NCBI RefSeq assembly: GCF_000699445.3
Contig: NC_067198.1
Location: 37,795,523 to 37,859,522, forward strand
DNA length: 64,000 nt
Reading direction: 5' to 3'
DNA from: Schistosoma haematobium
Lineage: Eukaryota; Platyhelminthes; Trematoda; Strigeidida; Schistosomatidae
The notes below the pieces were generated by a model. That model was not told the DNA's origin, made no database searches, and worked only from the letters and a program-made list of their open reading frames with translations. How positions within the stretch are numbered: the stretch's first letter is position 1; every line of letters starts with the position of its first letter. Of the stretch, positions 35,445 through 46,639 are shown in pieces. The position numbers and the translations under genes were made by a program.

Positions 35445-35645
35445 TCAATACAAGTTTCGTTTGATACACGTTTCTTCTCTGAGCTAGATAGTTTGATCGT
35501 GAGCTTTCATCCTTCTTCTGAACGACATCACCAGCACAAATTTCAGGTAGAAGAAGGATGAAAGCTCACGGCCAAACCATCCAACTCAGAGAACAAAACT
35601 CCATCAACAAAATCCATCTGAGCTAAAATTCTTCTCCACTATCAC
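35445..35645. repeat. Dispersed repeat F4 as a foldback
   Basis: tctgagctagatagtttgatcgtgagc (minus) and gctcacggccaaaccatccaactcaga (plus) face each other around a non-palindromic centre containing gacatcaccagcacaaa. Same head-to-head pattern as F2. Confidence 0.7.
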
Positions 35646-35974
35646 ACGTTTTGTTTATTAATTGAATAAGAGAATCATATTAGTGAAACTTTTAGTTAAA
35701 CAATTGTTAATCTAAACTGATAAATTGATAATGATTATAATTTTATCAATAAACAAACCCTTATCCAAGTAAAAATCATAAGATTGATAAGATGAAGTTA
35801 GAAATGTAAACATAAAATTTGTAATGTAAATATTGTTAAACAAAAATTACCGTTTATTAATGATAGTCTAAATAAACTACTGATTATGGTAATGTAATAG
35901 TAGATGGTAAGGGTTGTTATTTAATAATAAATAAATAGACAGACTCGAATAGACATTGTCTACTTGTTAGTGTG

Positions 35975-36215
35975 ACAAATAGCTTCAATTAACTGATGAT
36001 CTCAATCATTGAAATTACTATAATATTCATAGAAATCCCTTCTGATATGACACAACATATGTGCACCAGTGACTAGCTTCAAGAGGTATATCCTGGAGTT
36101 CTAGTGAAAAGCAGTGACCAGTAGAGTTCAACCAGGTCTGTTGTGAGATAATAGAAACTCATTGATGACAATGGTGGATATTTGGCTCAATTTCATGGAT
36201 TAGTTGAATCTAGAC
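35975..36215 (+). mobile_element. F2 tail fragment followed by F2 head, left part of an interrupted copy
   Basis: 35975-36055 is a tail (cttcaattaactgatgatctc to cccttctgatat). 36056-36215 is the head of the next plus-strand copy (tgtgcaccagtgactagctt to gttgaatctagac), cut by an LTR insertion; the copy resumes at 36616. Confidence 0.85.
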
Positions 36216-36615
36216 TGTTGTGGATGCGGAGGAATAGACCAATAATTATCATGTTAAGTCCAATGGTGTCCTTGGACTTTAGATGGACATTTTCTATTGG
36301 TCAATATCTGTTCACTTGTTGAATATTGTACAAAATGTTGTTTTCTATTTTATGGTACGGTGTAGTATGCTTGATTGGTATATAAACAAAGTATGTTTGA
36401 AATATAATGATTCATATCTCCGAGGCTGTGACTTGTGTTCTGGACTCAACTGACTGGGCTAGACAGGGAAGCGAGACCAATAGAGACTCTAGGCCGTCCG
36501 TACGTGTTTACGTGTCATTGAATCGATCGACAAATACGCTGCTCTCTAATTTTTCCAGTCAAGGACACAACAATTAGCACAGGATAAAAATCGACCGCAA
36601 CTTAAAGCCATAACA
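36216..36615 (+). mobile_element. Solo LTR, 400 bp, inserted into F2, with 5-bp duplication
   Basis: Starts tgttgtgg and ends gccataaca (TG...CA ends, inverted TGTT/AACA), flanked by tagac at 36211-36215 and 36616-36620. It contains a TATA box (ggtatataaacaaag) and matches the LTR-like block at 13130. No internal region. The exact edges come from the interrupted F2 element. Confidence 0.9.
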
Positions 36616-36865
36616 TAGACAATAGCACCGTTGGATGAAGATCGGCTCAGTGGTCTAGTGGTTAAGCGCTCGCTAGAGAGACTGATAGGTCCTGGGTTCG
36701 AATCTTGCGGGGAGGGCGGAATCGTAGATGCACACTGGTGAGGAGTCCCACAATAGGATGAAACAGTCTTCCAGTGCTTCCAGATTTACATGGTGATCTA
36801 GCTTCAATTACCGCTTGGCCTCAACCATTGAAATTACTATAATATCCACAAAAACCCTTCTGAGA
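36616..36865 (+). mobile_element. F2 element, right part of the LTR-interrupted copy
   Basis: Resumes agacaatagcaccgttggatg, then box A (cagtggtctagtggttaagc), box B (gggttcgaatc), hammerhead remnant (gaggagtcccacaataggatgaaac) and tail ending acccttctgagata. Confidence 0.88.
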
Positions 36866-38412
36866 TAAATATTTAACAATCATAAGTGATGAAATCAGAA
36901 TATTGAGAAAAGATGTTTTAAATAATCATGAAGATATTGATATTACAGTTATTATTAACAGTTAGTTAGATTACTTGTTGATATTACAAAATATTCGAAT
37001 TCGTTTTTCAATCTAATATGTTTCATCTTCCTGAAGTTTATGCTAATGGACAAACAGGAAGTATTGAATTCTTGATAATGGACATATGCATTTTAAAGTA
37101 AGCAATAATGTTAATTAAACGATTATTTGTTTTGTATATTTACAACTGCTCGAATTGTTATGTTGAAACAATATAGTGTTGAAAACTTGTAGTGGCTTTG
37201 GTTCGTTAATCAGTCAACTTTGTAATCATTGTAGTGGTAAATAAATCACTAAGATCAATAGTCCCTTAAATCTTCGACATTTAATGCTAACCAGATTAGT
37301 TTTAATGAACTCACCTAGCTGAAGGTGCTCGGCCATTCATTCGCACCAGATCACGAGTGGAAACGCCGTGCTCAACTTCTCTCGCAAATGCTAGCCATTT
37401 TAGAGCAGTCACTCCTCGATATATTGATAACCTATCAAATATATCTTCGAACCTCTTTGCTTCTGACTTTTGGTTTCACTGGGTGTGCACGATTCAGTTA
37501 TAGGTGTTACTGGCTAAAGTGTTGTCAAACTACATATACTTCACCGTTACTATATAAGTCACAATGGTGTTCAATATCAGAAGGCAATAAGGAGCGGTAA
37601 CTACAGCAGGATCACAAAGCTATAAGCACATCAAGAGATTTCGAACAAGAGAGGCGAACGTGTGCAGAGTCAAATTTATAGTCAAATCTCATGAGCGCAT
37701 GGCAAGGCAAAGCGAAAGTTAATAATAGGATTCGACTACATCATATATAAATGAGTAAGAGAATGACTCATCAAACGATATTTAACCTAACAACATTTTG
37801 GCTAGAGTCTGTCATGTGATCAAGCGTACACGTTTATACAGATATGATAATGACCATAATAGTACAAAGAATATATGTGAATTGCTATTGTTCAAATAAC
37901 ATTGTCTGTTAAGTAAGTTAATATAAAGACTTAACCAAAATCAACCATAATCGAAATTGGTTGTAGGAGACTTGCTATAGTTTCTTCTATGACAATAATG
38001 AATTTAATGCATACACATTATACTGTACATTTGTGTTATCACACTGTTTTTGATGTAGATGTCTGTCAGTCAATTATTTAAAGCATATCATTGCTTGAAT
38101 AATAAATATCAATTTCTAGTTTAATCAATATACATTCGTATTTGACACAGACAATTATTTGAGCACTGAATATTGAATGCTAAAGGCCAAGCAACATATA
38201 CACACTTAAAACGTTACTATCTTATCATGATTTTCCATCCAAATACGTCTTAGTTAACTTCCCTGATATTGATCATTATAAATTATATAGTATTACGTTT
38301 GAATTGATCAAAGGAACTGATTACTTAATGTTACTCAATAATATTGTATATGACCAGATTTGAGTGACTTATTATCTAAATATCTTCTTCTTTCTTCTAG
38401 ACAATACCTTGT
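36866..38412. other. No supported gene
   Basis: Apart from the GC-richer block at 37320-37700, AT-rich sequence without recognisable content. A further CUB-gene exon could hide here, or elsewhere below 41306. Confidence 0.5.
37320..37700. repeat. GC-richer block of unknown class
   Basis: ctgaaggtgctcggccattc to gcaaggcaaagcgaaag. Composition and short interrupted frames suggest an old mobile-element piece, but no motif is recognised. Confidence 0.35.
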
Positions 38413-38692
38413 ATTTCACAGATTGAAATCATGAGTCAATTGAAGCTAGACCACCATGGAAATCCTGGAAGCACTGAAAGGCCATTTCGTCCTAGTATGG
38501 GACTCTTCAGCAGTGCGCATCCACGATCCTGCACCCCACGAGATTCGAACCCAGGACCTATCAGTCTCGCGTCAAACACTTAACCAACTAGACCACTGAG
38601 CCAGTCGGCATCCAATGATGTTAATGTCTAACCTCAACCAATCTACGAAGTTGCGTCACTGTATACCTTGCATTACATAACAACTATTAATA
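38413..38692 (-). mobile_element. F2 element
   Basis: tattttcacagattgaaatcatg starts the tail. Box A (tctagttggttaagtg) and box B (gggttcgaatct) are clear. In the ribozyme the GAAA strand is kept, but the cleavage triplet and stem III are mutated (gcactgaaaggccatttcg). The head breaks off near 38690. Confidence 0.85.
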
Positions 38693-39111
38693 TATATAAA
38701 TATAATCCACGAAATATTTTATTGATTAAATTACTAAACATTTTCAATAAGGAAATAGAATAAACGAATGAATCCATGTAGAACTCTAGTGAAATGCTGA
38801 TCATTCATTTCGAGCAACTAACAATGTAACTAAATATATTTATAAGAAAAAAATCAATAAAAACAGTTATTTATCTCGTCTTTTTTTTTGGTGTTTACGT
38901 TACTATCTTGTGTTTCTATGTTTATTATACAATGAAAAGAAAAAAATGTTTATTAACTATGACATAAATAAACAGATGAAAATATATTTGAAAATATAGA
39001 ATTTTTAAAATATGTGCATCTATTGTTGTGTAAAATGTAAATAGAGAAACCAAAAAGAGATGTACAGTATAATGTACTGTTCAATATGTACAATTCGACT
39101 TATATACAATG

Positions 39112-39113
<2 letters not shown>

Positions 39114-39176
<63 letters not shown>
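39114..39176. repeat. (TA)n microsatellite
   Basis: About 31 TA units, followed by a gagagaaagaggg purine run. Confidence 0.95.
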
Positions 39177-39179
<3 letters not shown>

Positions 39180-39639
39180 AGAGAGAAAGAGGGGGAAGAG
39201 AGAGGAATGACGCTCATCTAGAATGTTGAATGAAAGAGTAAATAGAAAAGTCACCATTGTTTCATAGTCAAAAGATCAAGTATATAAATATGTAAATATA
39301 TATAATTATTTATTAAAATCTTCTCGTTTCTGGTTGTTATGGTGACCTGTATAATAACCTAGTATCACCAGATGTATTAGAAACATATCCATGATTCACT
39401 ATGTTATCTATTTTCTTTCAATTGGAAACATATGATTATAGGCAGAATTAAACTTATTTCAGTAATAAGTGCTGTAATGAGAAAAAGACAAAAAAATACC
39501 TTAAGAGAGAATATTATAAATTTCACTATATATGTATTATAAATACACAATTGCAGGTTGATTTTAAAGTAAACATTTTTAAACATATTAAGCAACTGAT
39601 CGACTCGATAAAAAGTGTTCATTGCTTTTTACTGTCTTT

Positions 39640-40090
39640 ATATAACACTAACCAGGAGTAGGTTGGAAGAAAGCTAGGGGTGACCAGATCAAAACACGGC
39701 ACAGATCTATGAACTCATTGACAAGTGGACTGAGTCATCTTTGGTAGGTGTAAACTACCTGGTTGGGATCCGCGAGATGATAGCAACTAATGTTTAGAGA
39801 TCTTGATTTAAAACTCATTTGCAATGGCGCATGTGCAACTGCTCTTTGTGTTCTCCCAAATTATAATCTTCGGAATTCTTCACGTCCCATTTTTTCTCTT
39901 TCTAAATTTATTTCACTGGATTATACTTCTTGAATAACATCTTCACACCCTGATCATTCTGACTACTGTTTATACTTTTACTACTTCTACCACTATGCAT
40001 CTCTGTGCTAATGTGGTATGGCAACTCGAACTGATGTGCGTACGTGCGAAGTTCTACGTCACTGCTGGCTTTCTGACTGAATATAACACT
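39640..40090. repeat. Dispersed repeat of unknown class
   Basis: Contains ggtgaccagatcaaaacacgg and ggtgtaaactacctggttgg, then a C/T-rich region. It has the feel of a retroelement 3' UTR and I have a loose memory of similar text in schistosome sequence; no RT is adjacent. Confidence 0.45.
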
Positions 40091-40491
40091 AAATAAGTAA
40101 CAGTTCTAAAAATATTCTACTTAGATAGTATTAGTTAGAATAGATGAATTTTCTTTTACATTTTGTGCAGCAAAATGCTTGATTTATGAGCATATGATAA
40201 TTTAACAGTGCAGTGATTGTCATTGGATTATTTCATAACTGGGTAACAGAAATTTAGATTCTTATTATTTTTTAAGATATAATCTCTTTTTTTTTCATCT
40301 TTGTTACCAGTACTTTTACACACTTGAATTTTATCTACTGATCCTGTAATACTGTAGAGTTTTATGTGGACACATCATTATCCCAAAGTCTTTAAGACTA
40401 AATGATCAGCATCCATATAAATTGTTTTAAAAAATGTGAAGTTTAATTTCCGATTCATGGATCTTTGAAGTATATTAAGAAAAAAACTAAA

Positions 40492-40760
40492 GTACGAGAT
40501 GATGGTTGGAGGTAGTCAACAGGAAACTCTGCACCTAAGTTTCGTGCTACTTGGCACTCGTCAGCAAGGTGTAACTGTAATCTTGAGGTAACTAATGCTC
40601 CCTGACGGATACGATCCCGTGTCGCCCAGCTTCAGAGCCAGAGACGTTACCACTGAGCCATCCGACCCGCGAATGGTCTTCTGTAGTACTGAGCTGTATT
40701 TACAATTGATTGATCACTGGGTGGTGATCAATGTCATGTATGTTAGGTCCTTCTTAGTGC
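40492..40760 (-). mobile_element. F3 tRNA-headed element with hammerhead, minus copy
   Basis: In sense: gatggctcagtggtaacgtc (box A), cgggatcgtatccg (box B), gctgacgagtgccaagtagc, acgaaac, gtttcctgttgactacctcc. The same order (tRNA-like, then ribozyme) as in F2 and Sm-alpha. The stretch 40690-40760 carries a piece of F3 tail. Confidence 0.75.
40519..40575 (-). ncRNA. Hammerhead-like core, F3 type
   Basis: CUGACGA, stem II gugc-caagua-gcac, GAAA, then a hairpin formed by acuu...gagu. Stem I pairing is not evident, so the fold is tentative. Confidence 0.45.
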
Positions 40761-41040
40761 AGATCGAGGCTAGGTAACACGGGATCGAATCCATCAGGGA
40801 GCATCAGTTCCCTCAAGATTACAAATGAACTATGCTGACGAGTGCCAAATAGCACGAAACCTGAGTCCAGGGTTTCCTGTTGACTACCTCCAATCACGAT
40901 CTTATCTCAACATAATGCACGCCATATCGAGTCACCTAGACTAATTGCCACATTGTAACTTGGTCGATAGGATTCAATCTGTACTAAAAAGGACCTGATA
41001 TACATGAGATTGATCACCACCCAGTGATTAATCAATTGTA
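40761..41040 (+). mobile_element. F3 element, plus copy
   Basis: Box-B-like gggatcgaatcc, ribozyme-like core, then a tail cctccaatcacgatcttatc, aatgcacgccatatcgagtc, gatcaccacccagtgatt. With the minus copy to its left it forms another head-to-head pair. Confidence 0.75.
40829..40880 (+). ncRNA. Hammerhead-like core, F3 type
   Basis: CUGACGA (40835-40841), stem II gugc/gcac around caaaua, GAAA (40856-40859), stem III ccug-aguc-cagg. A conventional stem I could not be drawn. Confidence 0.45.
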
Positions 41041-41305
41041 ATAGTTTATAATATCTCAGTGAGTAGAAATTAGGATTGTTAATGTTTTATAACAGTATCA
41101 TATACTTTAACAAAAGAAAATAAATAACCGACAATTTTATTACTGTAAATTCAAATCATGACTAATAAATGTTCATTGTCAATTATTCTTTATATTTATA
41201 ATTTAATTATTATTCAATCCTGTATGTATGTTTCTATGTGGGACTTTTAAATTGATTCAAACAAACAAACAAACAAAAAACCTCATTTTTAATAACTTCA
41301 CTTAC

Positions 41306-41697
41306 TAAACTTTGAACAATTAACCGGTTTATTTTGAATGATTCCATTTTGATTAGTTATCGTTAAATAGTTTTCTTTTTTTCCTTTTTCTTCTTTTTCT
41401 TTTCTTTCTTTTTCTTCTTTATAAGTATGTTTTATATAACTTTGATCTTTTAGTTCAAAACTATAAAATAATTTAAAACCTAATTCATTTGGTTTAGTTA
41501 TATGGTCACTTTTAAATATTATTATCATTAAATTCTTTGATGAAATAAAATATTCAGGTTTAATTGTTGCATAGAATTTTTGTTGATTATTGGTTATAAT
41601 TTTATTTTCACAATATTCTATAATTAATGGATCATCAATATGTATTCCATCGATTAATTGAATACGATCACCTAATGATTGATTTTCATTTTCACAG
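41306..41697 (-). CDS. CUB gene exon E: C-terminal half of CUB3 and charged tail
   Basis: The acceptor is tttttttag and the donor gtaagt, phase 1, so a further exon is expected downstream (lower coordinates). After the split Asn codon the peptide reads CENENQSLGDRIQLIDG, then EYCENKI and LMIIIFKSD, and NELGFKLFYSFE. These are the second and third cysteines, the Ser-Asp strand and the Gly-Phe-x-x-x-Tyr end of a CUB domain. It is followed by a low-complexity Lys/Glu run (HTYKEEKERKEKEEKGKKE) and a last Cys. In the unspliced frame a stop comes right after the donor, at 41298-41300. I could not identify the next exon by eye. Confidence 0.85.
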
Positions 41698-41718
41698 CTA
41701 AAAAAAGAAGAATATAAA

Positions 41719-42125
41719 ATGAGAAGGGGTTTTTTGGAGATTTTTTAGTAATTTCAATAGTTGAGATCATGAATCAATTAAAGCTAGATCAACATGAAAA
41801 ACCTAGAAGCACTGGACGACCCTTTCGGCCTATTGTGGGACTCCTCAACAGTGTGCATCTACGATTCCGCCCCCCGCAAGATTCGAACCCAGGACCTATC
41901 ATTTTCGCGCGCGAGCGCTTAACCACTAGACCATTGAGCCGATCTTCATCCAACGGTGCTAATGTCTAAATTCAACTTATTCACGAAATTGAGCCACTTA
42001 TCCACTATTGTCATCAGTGAGTTACTTCCTTATAACAGACCTGGTTGAACTCTACTGGTCACTGCTTTTCACTAGAACTCCAGGAAATACATCTTGAAGT
42101 TAGTCACTAGTGAACATATGATTAT
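41719..42125 (-). mobile_element. F2 element, near full length
   Basis: All four parts are present in reverse: tail (agaaggggttttttgg), ribozyme (gcactggacgaccctttcgg; stem II weakened), tRNA-like (box A tggtctagtggttaagc, box B gggttcgaatct), and head to gtgaacatatgatt. It begins about 20 bp from exon E of the CUB gene. Confidence 0.9.
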
Positions 42126-42149
42126 TATTATTATAAAGGGTTATGTGGA

Positions 42150-42346
42150 GATGCCGGCTTAGTGGTCTAGTGGTTAAGCGCTCGCGCGTGACTGATAGGT
42201 CCTGGGTTCGAATCTTACGGGGGCGGGATCGTGGATTCGCACTGCTGAGGAGTTCCATACTAGGACGAAACGATCGTTAAGTGCTTCTAGATTTTGCAAG
42301 GTAGTCTAGCTTCAACTGACTCATGATTTGAACTATTGGAATACAA
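42150..42346 (+). mobile_element. F2 element, partner of the previous copy
   Basis: Starts at the tRNA-like part (gtggtctagtggttaagcgc; gggttcgaatct), then gcactgctgaggagttccatactaggac, gaaacgatcgttaagtgc, and the tail. Confidence 0.88.
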
Positions 42347-42390
42347 AATTGTTTATAATAAATAGGCAACATAATGAGCTGAATTATAAT

Positions 42391-42606
42391 TGATATCAGA
42401 ATAAGGTTTGTGTGTATATTATGGTAATTTGGTAGGTGAGTCTTATGAGTTAATCGAAACTAGATCACCATGGAAACCATAAAAGTACTGAATGGCTGTT
42501 TCGTTGTATTGTAGGACTCTTCAGTAGTGCGTATTGATGATGCCCGCCTTGTGAGATTTGAATATAGGACCTATCAGTCTCATGCGCGTGCGCTTAACTA
42601 CTAGAC
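42391..42606 (-). mobile_element. F2 element, old
   Basis: Tail, ribozyme remnant (gtttcgttgtattgtaggactcttcag), box B region (gatttgaatatagg, mutated) and box A (tctagtagttaagcgc). Confidence 0.75.
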
Positions 42607-43137
42607 CTTAATATATAATTGTATTTATAGTGAACTTACCTAAGTAAGTAAGTAAGTATAGTGAACATTTAGAAAAAATCACAATAGCTTTATGGAAGAT
42701 GATATTTAAACTTGGGTTATTTACAAATTACGTAAAGAATCAACCCAATCCAATTCATGTTTAGTTTTAAGGTGACTTTCTAAAACTAAGTTTAAATAAT
42801 CAGTTATAGTGGGATATTTTCAAAAATAGTATATAGTACTAATTATTATACTTAACATATACTGGTCCAAAATTGAAGAGAAAATGTTTATATCTACATA
42901 CACCAATTTGATATTTCATTCATACAATAAATATATTCCAATGAAACTTAATTACCTACGTCAAAACTACCAAATTTGACTGCCTACAGCACTATAATAT
43001 TTTATGTTTATGTAGTATGTAATTATTGCCAAGAATGCTGATAAGTTTATTAATGTATTCATAAAATCACTGTATTATATTTTTATAACCCAGTATTTTC
43101 TTAAATTTCACACACGTAGCCCATTATAAGGCAATTA

Positions 43138-43722
43138 TCAGTATAGGGTTGTGAGGATTGCTGAGTTTTAATTGAGATCATGAACCAATTAATGTTAAAC
43201 CACCATTGAAAATCTGGAAGCGATTGAAGGCATGTTTCGTCCTGGCATGGGACTCCTTAGAGGTGCGAATAGAAGATCAAGCATGTGGGATTCGAACCCG
43301 GACACATTCGGTCGCGTGTGCAAATCCCTAACCTCTGGATCACTAAGCCGGCATCCATTAATGTTAATGTCTAACTGGAAGTTTTCAATGTTGGTCTTAC
43401 ATTGATCGTTTCATAAACTCACTTAAAACTCAACAATCCTTACAACCATACACTGATACTTATCATGTGCTCACTAGTGACTAGATTCGAGAGGTTATTC
43501 TTTTGAGAAGCCGTAACCAGTGTGGTTCATTCGTGTTCGGTGTGAGGCAGTCATCCACCGGAGACAATCTCGTGGATTGACTGAAGTTAGACATTAAAAC
43601 CATTGGGATTGTTGATGCGCAATTTTGAGTTGCCCCATACTAGGAAGAAACGGCCCTCCAGTGCTTCCAGGTTTTTAATGATGGTATAACATTGAACGGT
43701 TCATGATTTCAATTATAAAATG
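43138..43722. mobile_element. Cluster of F2 pieces in both orientations
   Basis: 43138-43375 minus, tail type b with box B (gattcgaacccgg); 43376-43465 plus tail (ggaagttttcaatgttggtc onward); 43466-43722 plus copy with head, but with the tRNA-like part deleted, then ribozyme 3' half (ggaagaaacggccctccagtgc) and tail. Confidence 0.75.
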
Positions 43723-43826
43723 ATTACTGATAGGACTAAATAATTATTTAGTTTAGTTTTACTATAACAATGAAACATTTAAATACCACAAAATCATGGA
43801 AAGATAGAAGTCAATATTATTTGTAT

Positions 43827-44012
43827 CAAAAGGGGTTTAGTGGATATTATAGTAATTTTAATAGTTGAGATCATGAGTCAATTGAAGCTAGACCACCACG
43901 AAAGACCTAGAGGGGTCGTTTCATCCTATTGTGGGACTCATCAGAAGTACGCACACACGATCCCACCATACGAGATTCGAACCTAGGACCTATCAATATT
44001 TTTTACGCGAAA
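43827..44012 (-). mobile_element. F2 element with ribozyme deletion
   Basis: tatcaaaaggggtttagtgg, then a deletion around the cleavage site (cctagaggggtcgtttcatcc), then box B (attcgaacctagg); it stops before box A. Confidence 0.8.
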
Positions 44013-44557
44013 TATTACACCAACTAAAAACTCATTATTCTCAAATTTGTTTCTTGATTCGTTTACCACTTTTCTTAATGGACGATAGCTAGATTTTCGC
44101 AGTTATTTAATGCCATAGATTAAATGTGCAACTGTTAACTGAAATCATTTACATAAGAAAATGTTGTGTTGAAGAATGCGTCCAACAGCTCGTATTGTAC
44201 AAAAAATCACTCGAATTTAACAACAGAATTAATTCACAGATTCTATATGAAGTTCATTCATAGGAGACAATATCTTAACCATTATTCGTTCCATCTAACA
44301 GTTATAAAACCATCCCTCTCTAGAAAGATGATTTAGCGTACATTTAAAGATTACTTTAGTGTGACTATGTCGTTAACAATGTAATCTACAATTAAGAGTT
44401 TGTGATATGAATTTGTTCACGTGCTTAATAACCATGAATTGATCGATTCATCTTGACTTTCATTTGTATTCAATGGATTTCATAGGTTACATGATAGTAT
44501 ATTGTTTGTTTAAAATAACATTGCTTTTTATCTAGCACGTTAGTATGATGATGACGC

Positions 44558-44852
44558 CCATATACGTGAAAGTTTCTACATCTTCCAGAACTTTTTCAAC
44601 AAGTGTGATTGGGTTAGATGGGTAGGACATACATTATGGAAATTATCAAACTGCATCACAAAGCAACTGCTAACTTGGAATCATGAAGAGAAACGCAAAA
44701 GAAGGGAATCAAACAATACACTGAGTCGAGAATTGGAGGCAGATATCAAAAGGATGAATAGCAACTGAAAACAACTGGAAAGGAATGCTTAGGACACAGT
44801 TCGACGAAAAATGCTGTTTGGAGGCCTATACTCCTTTTTGGGAGGTAAGTAT
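44558..44852 (+). pseudogene. Decayed RTE 3' end fragment
   Basis: Readable pieces include WVRWVGHTLWKLSNCITKQL and TWNHEEKRKR, then a degenerate CSF end. No TAAG run beyond gtaagta. It lies in the intron between exons D and E, about 100 bp from exon D. Confidence 0.8.
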
Positions 44853-44948
44853 GATGGAAAAAAATCATTCAACAGTAAATCAGTTTCAAAATTCAAAAAA
44901 ATGTTTTAAATAAACATTTAAACTTCATATCAATGATGATGTACTTAC

Positions 44949-45204
44949 TTATTTGAATTTCCAAGTTCTAAAAATAAAAATTTCACTAAAATTATCTCTG
45001 TAGGCTGACCTATAAAAGTATACATTGTTATAATTGAAGGTGGATAAGGTTCCGGGTATTGAGGTGAATGAATTATACCTTGTGTACGATTTACTGGACC
45101 TTTTGAAACAATTAATTTTCTTTGTACATATTTTGATTTCATTTCATTATTGAATTGATTAGAATATTGAAAGTTCATAAAATCTGGATCCGATGAATAT
45201 TCAT
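44949..45204 (-). CDS. CUB gene exon D: linker and N-terminal half of CUB3
   Basis: The acceptor is atttcag after a T-rich tract; the donor is a perfect gtaagt. The 256-bp exon keeps frame with exon C (g + at = Asp). Linker residues DEYSSDPDFMNF are followed by a basic stretch and then QGIIHSPQYPEPYPPSIITM, a typical CUB start, with hydrophobic strands TFIGQPTEIILVKFLFLEL. The cysteine usually found after the Tyr-Pro motif is absent here (the corresponding position reads Thr-Met-Tyr), so this CUB may lack its first disulfide or use another partner. Confidence 0.87.
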
Positions 45205-45834
45205 CTGAAATAAATAAAGTAAATAAATTTATATCCTCTTGTTGTTCATCAATAAGTTTTCTTTTATTTGGTATAGCTTGACATGTTTCTTTCTTTTACC
45301 ATGTAATAGTTATCTAGACTAATATATATCCTTACCAAGGTTTGACTTGATCATTTCGAATAAATTGAACATTGGGTTGATTGTTATAAATGAAGATTAT
45401 ATATATTTTGTAATATCCCAATGAGTAGAAAAAATTACATTTTCTAATGTTTTGTAACTCAGTGTAATCCCCTTCTTCAGAGAATAAATCATCAAATCAA
45501 AATTAATCCAAGTTTAAATAGTGCACACGGAACAACGCAAGAATATTATGTGATCAATAAAAAAATAGGTCTGAACAATTTAAACTTGGGTTAATTTTGA
45601 TTTGGTCGTTTATTTTCTGAAGAAGAGTCACAAGATATCAGAAAACCTAATTTTTCTACTCATTGGGATATTACAAAAATAATATTTATTTAGATCTAGA
45701 TCAATGTAAGGCATTTCAAATGCTTATTAAATTCCATTCACTAAAGCCCATTTTAAATATTTTATAACGTGTGGCCTTTTGTCCTATTAATACATAACGT
45801 AATGACACTACCAATTAGAGAAAGGTGACTTATC

Positions 45835-46080
45835 GGTTGGACCAATAACGTTTAAACCCGTACGAAAAATCTAAAGTCCTTATCGGTTCTTCTTTATGCC
45901 TAGATCTACCTGTTGAGTCCAGAACACCAATTTCAGTCTCTGCGATATGAATCATGTATTTCAAACATACTGGGTTTATATACAAACCAAACAGACAACA
46001 TTGCACCACAAAACAACATTTGTACAAGATCTAGCCAAAAGTGGCTCTGAATGTGGCAGACTGTAATTGATAGACTGGGC
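45835..46080 (-). mobile_element. LTR fragment, related family
   Basis: Reverse complement has tttgtatataaacccagtatg (TATA), tgaaatacatgattcatatc and gttctggactcaacagg. These line up with the LTRs at 13130 and 36216, with about one change in four or five. Confidence 0.6.
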
Positions 46081-46424
46081 AAAACTCGAGAACAGTAAAT
46101 TGTATAATAATAGTCTATGGGTCAAAATAAAGATTTTATTAAGAGGCGCATGAATATCCATAGTTTAGCTACTTGATAATTATACAGTAAAAATATATGT
46201 ACCGTATTTGTCCATAAATAGTTCTCAAAACTTACCATTCATAATTTTTGTCCAGATATAACAAATATTTATACAATGAAGCATAATTTCAAACTTATCA
46301 TTGATCATATTCATTGTGCATTTACAATATAATTTGTAAGAATGAAATATGGAGTGATAGTTTTTTTGATAACGTTGATTCCATGGTTGTGATGCTTGTC
46401 TTTGATGAGTTTAACGAATATTTA

Positions 46425-46625
46425 TTTTGATTGAGATCATGAATTGAATAATGTTTGACCACCATTGAAAACCTATAAGCATTGGACGACCGTTTTGTCC
46501 ATGTTCCCGCACGTGGGGTCCGAAATGGTCATCCTTTGCTCTAAGGTTTTAAATGATGGTCTAAAATCGATCGATTCATTATCTTAATCAAAAACGTAAT
46601 CTGCACAACTTCATACTGATTAGAA
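46425..46625. mobile_element. F2 (tail type b) foldback, decayed
   Basis: ttttgattgagatcatgaattg and its inverse near 46570-46590 enclose an altered core (gaccgttttgtcc, cgaaatggtcatcc). Confidence 0.65.
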
Positions 46626-46639
46626 ATATTTCACTTACT

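Noticed and set aside
39404..39622. Possible next CUB-gene exon on the minus strand
   Set aside because: Hydrophobic frame, but no CUB motif and no splice sites in the required phase that I could defend.
42150..42230. tRNA gene candidates (box A and box B with tRNA-like spacing), here and in most F2, F3 and Sm-alpha copies
   Set aside because: No complete cloverleaf; every case sits inside a dispersed repeat followed by a ribozyme remnant. They are tRNA-derived promoters, not tRNA genes.
45830..46161. Short minus-strand frames near an LTR
   Set aside because: They overlap the TATA and R-like region of an LTR fragment; no protein motif.
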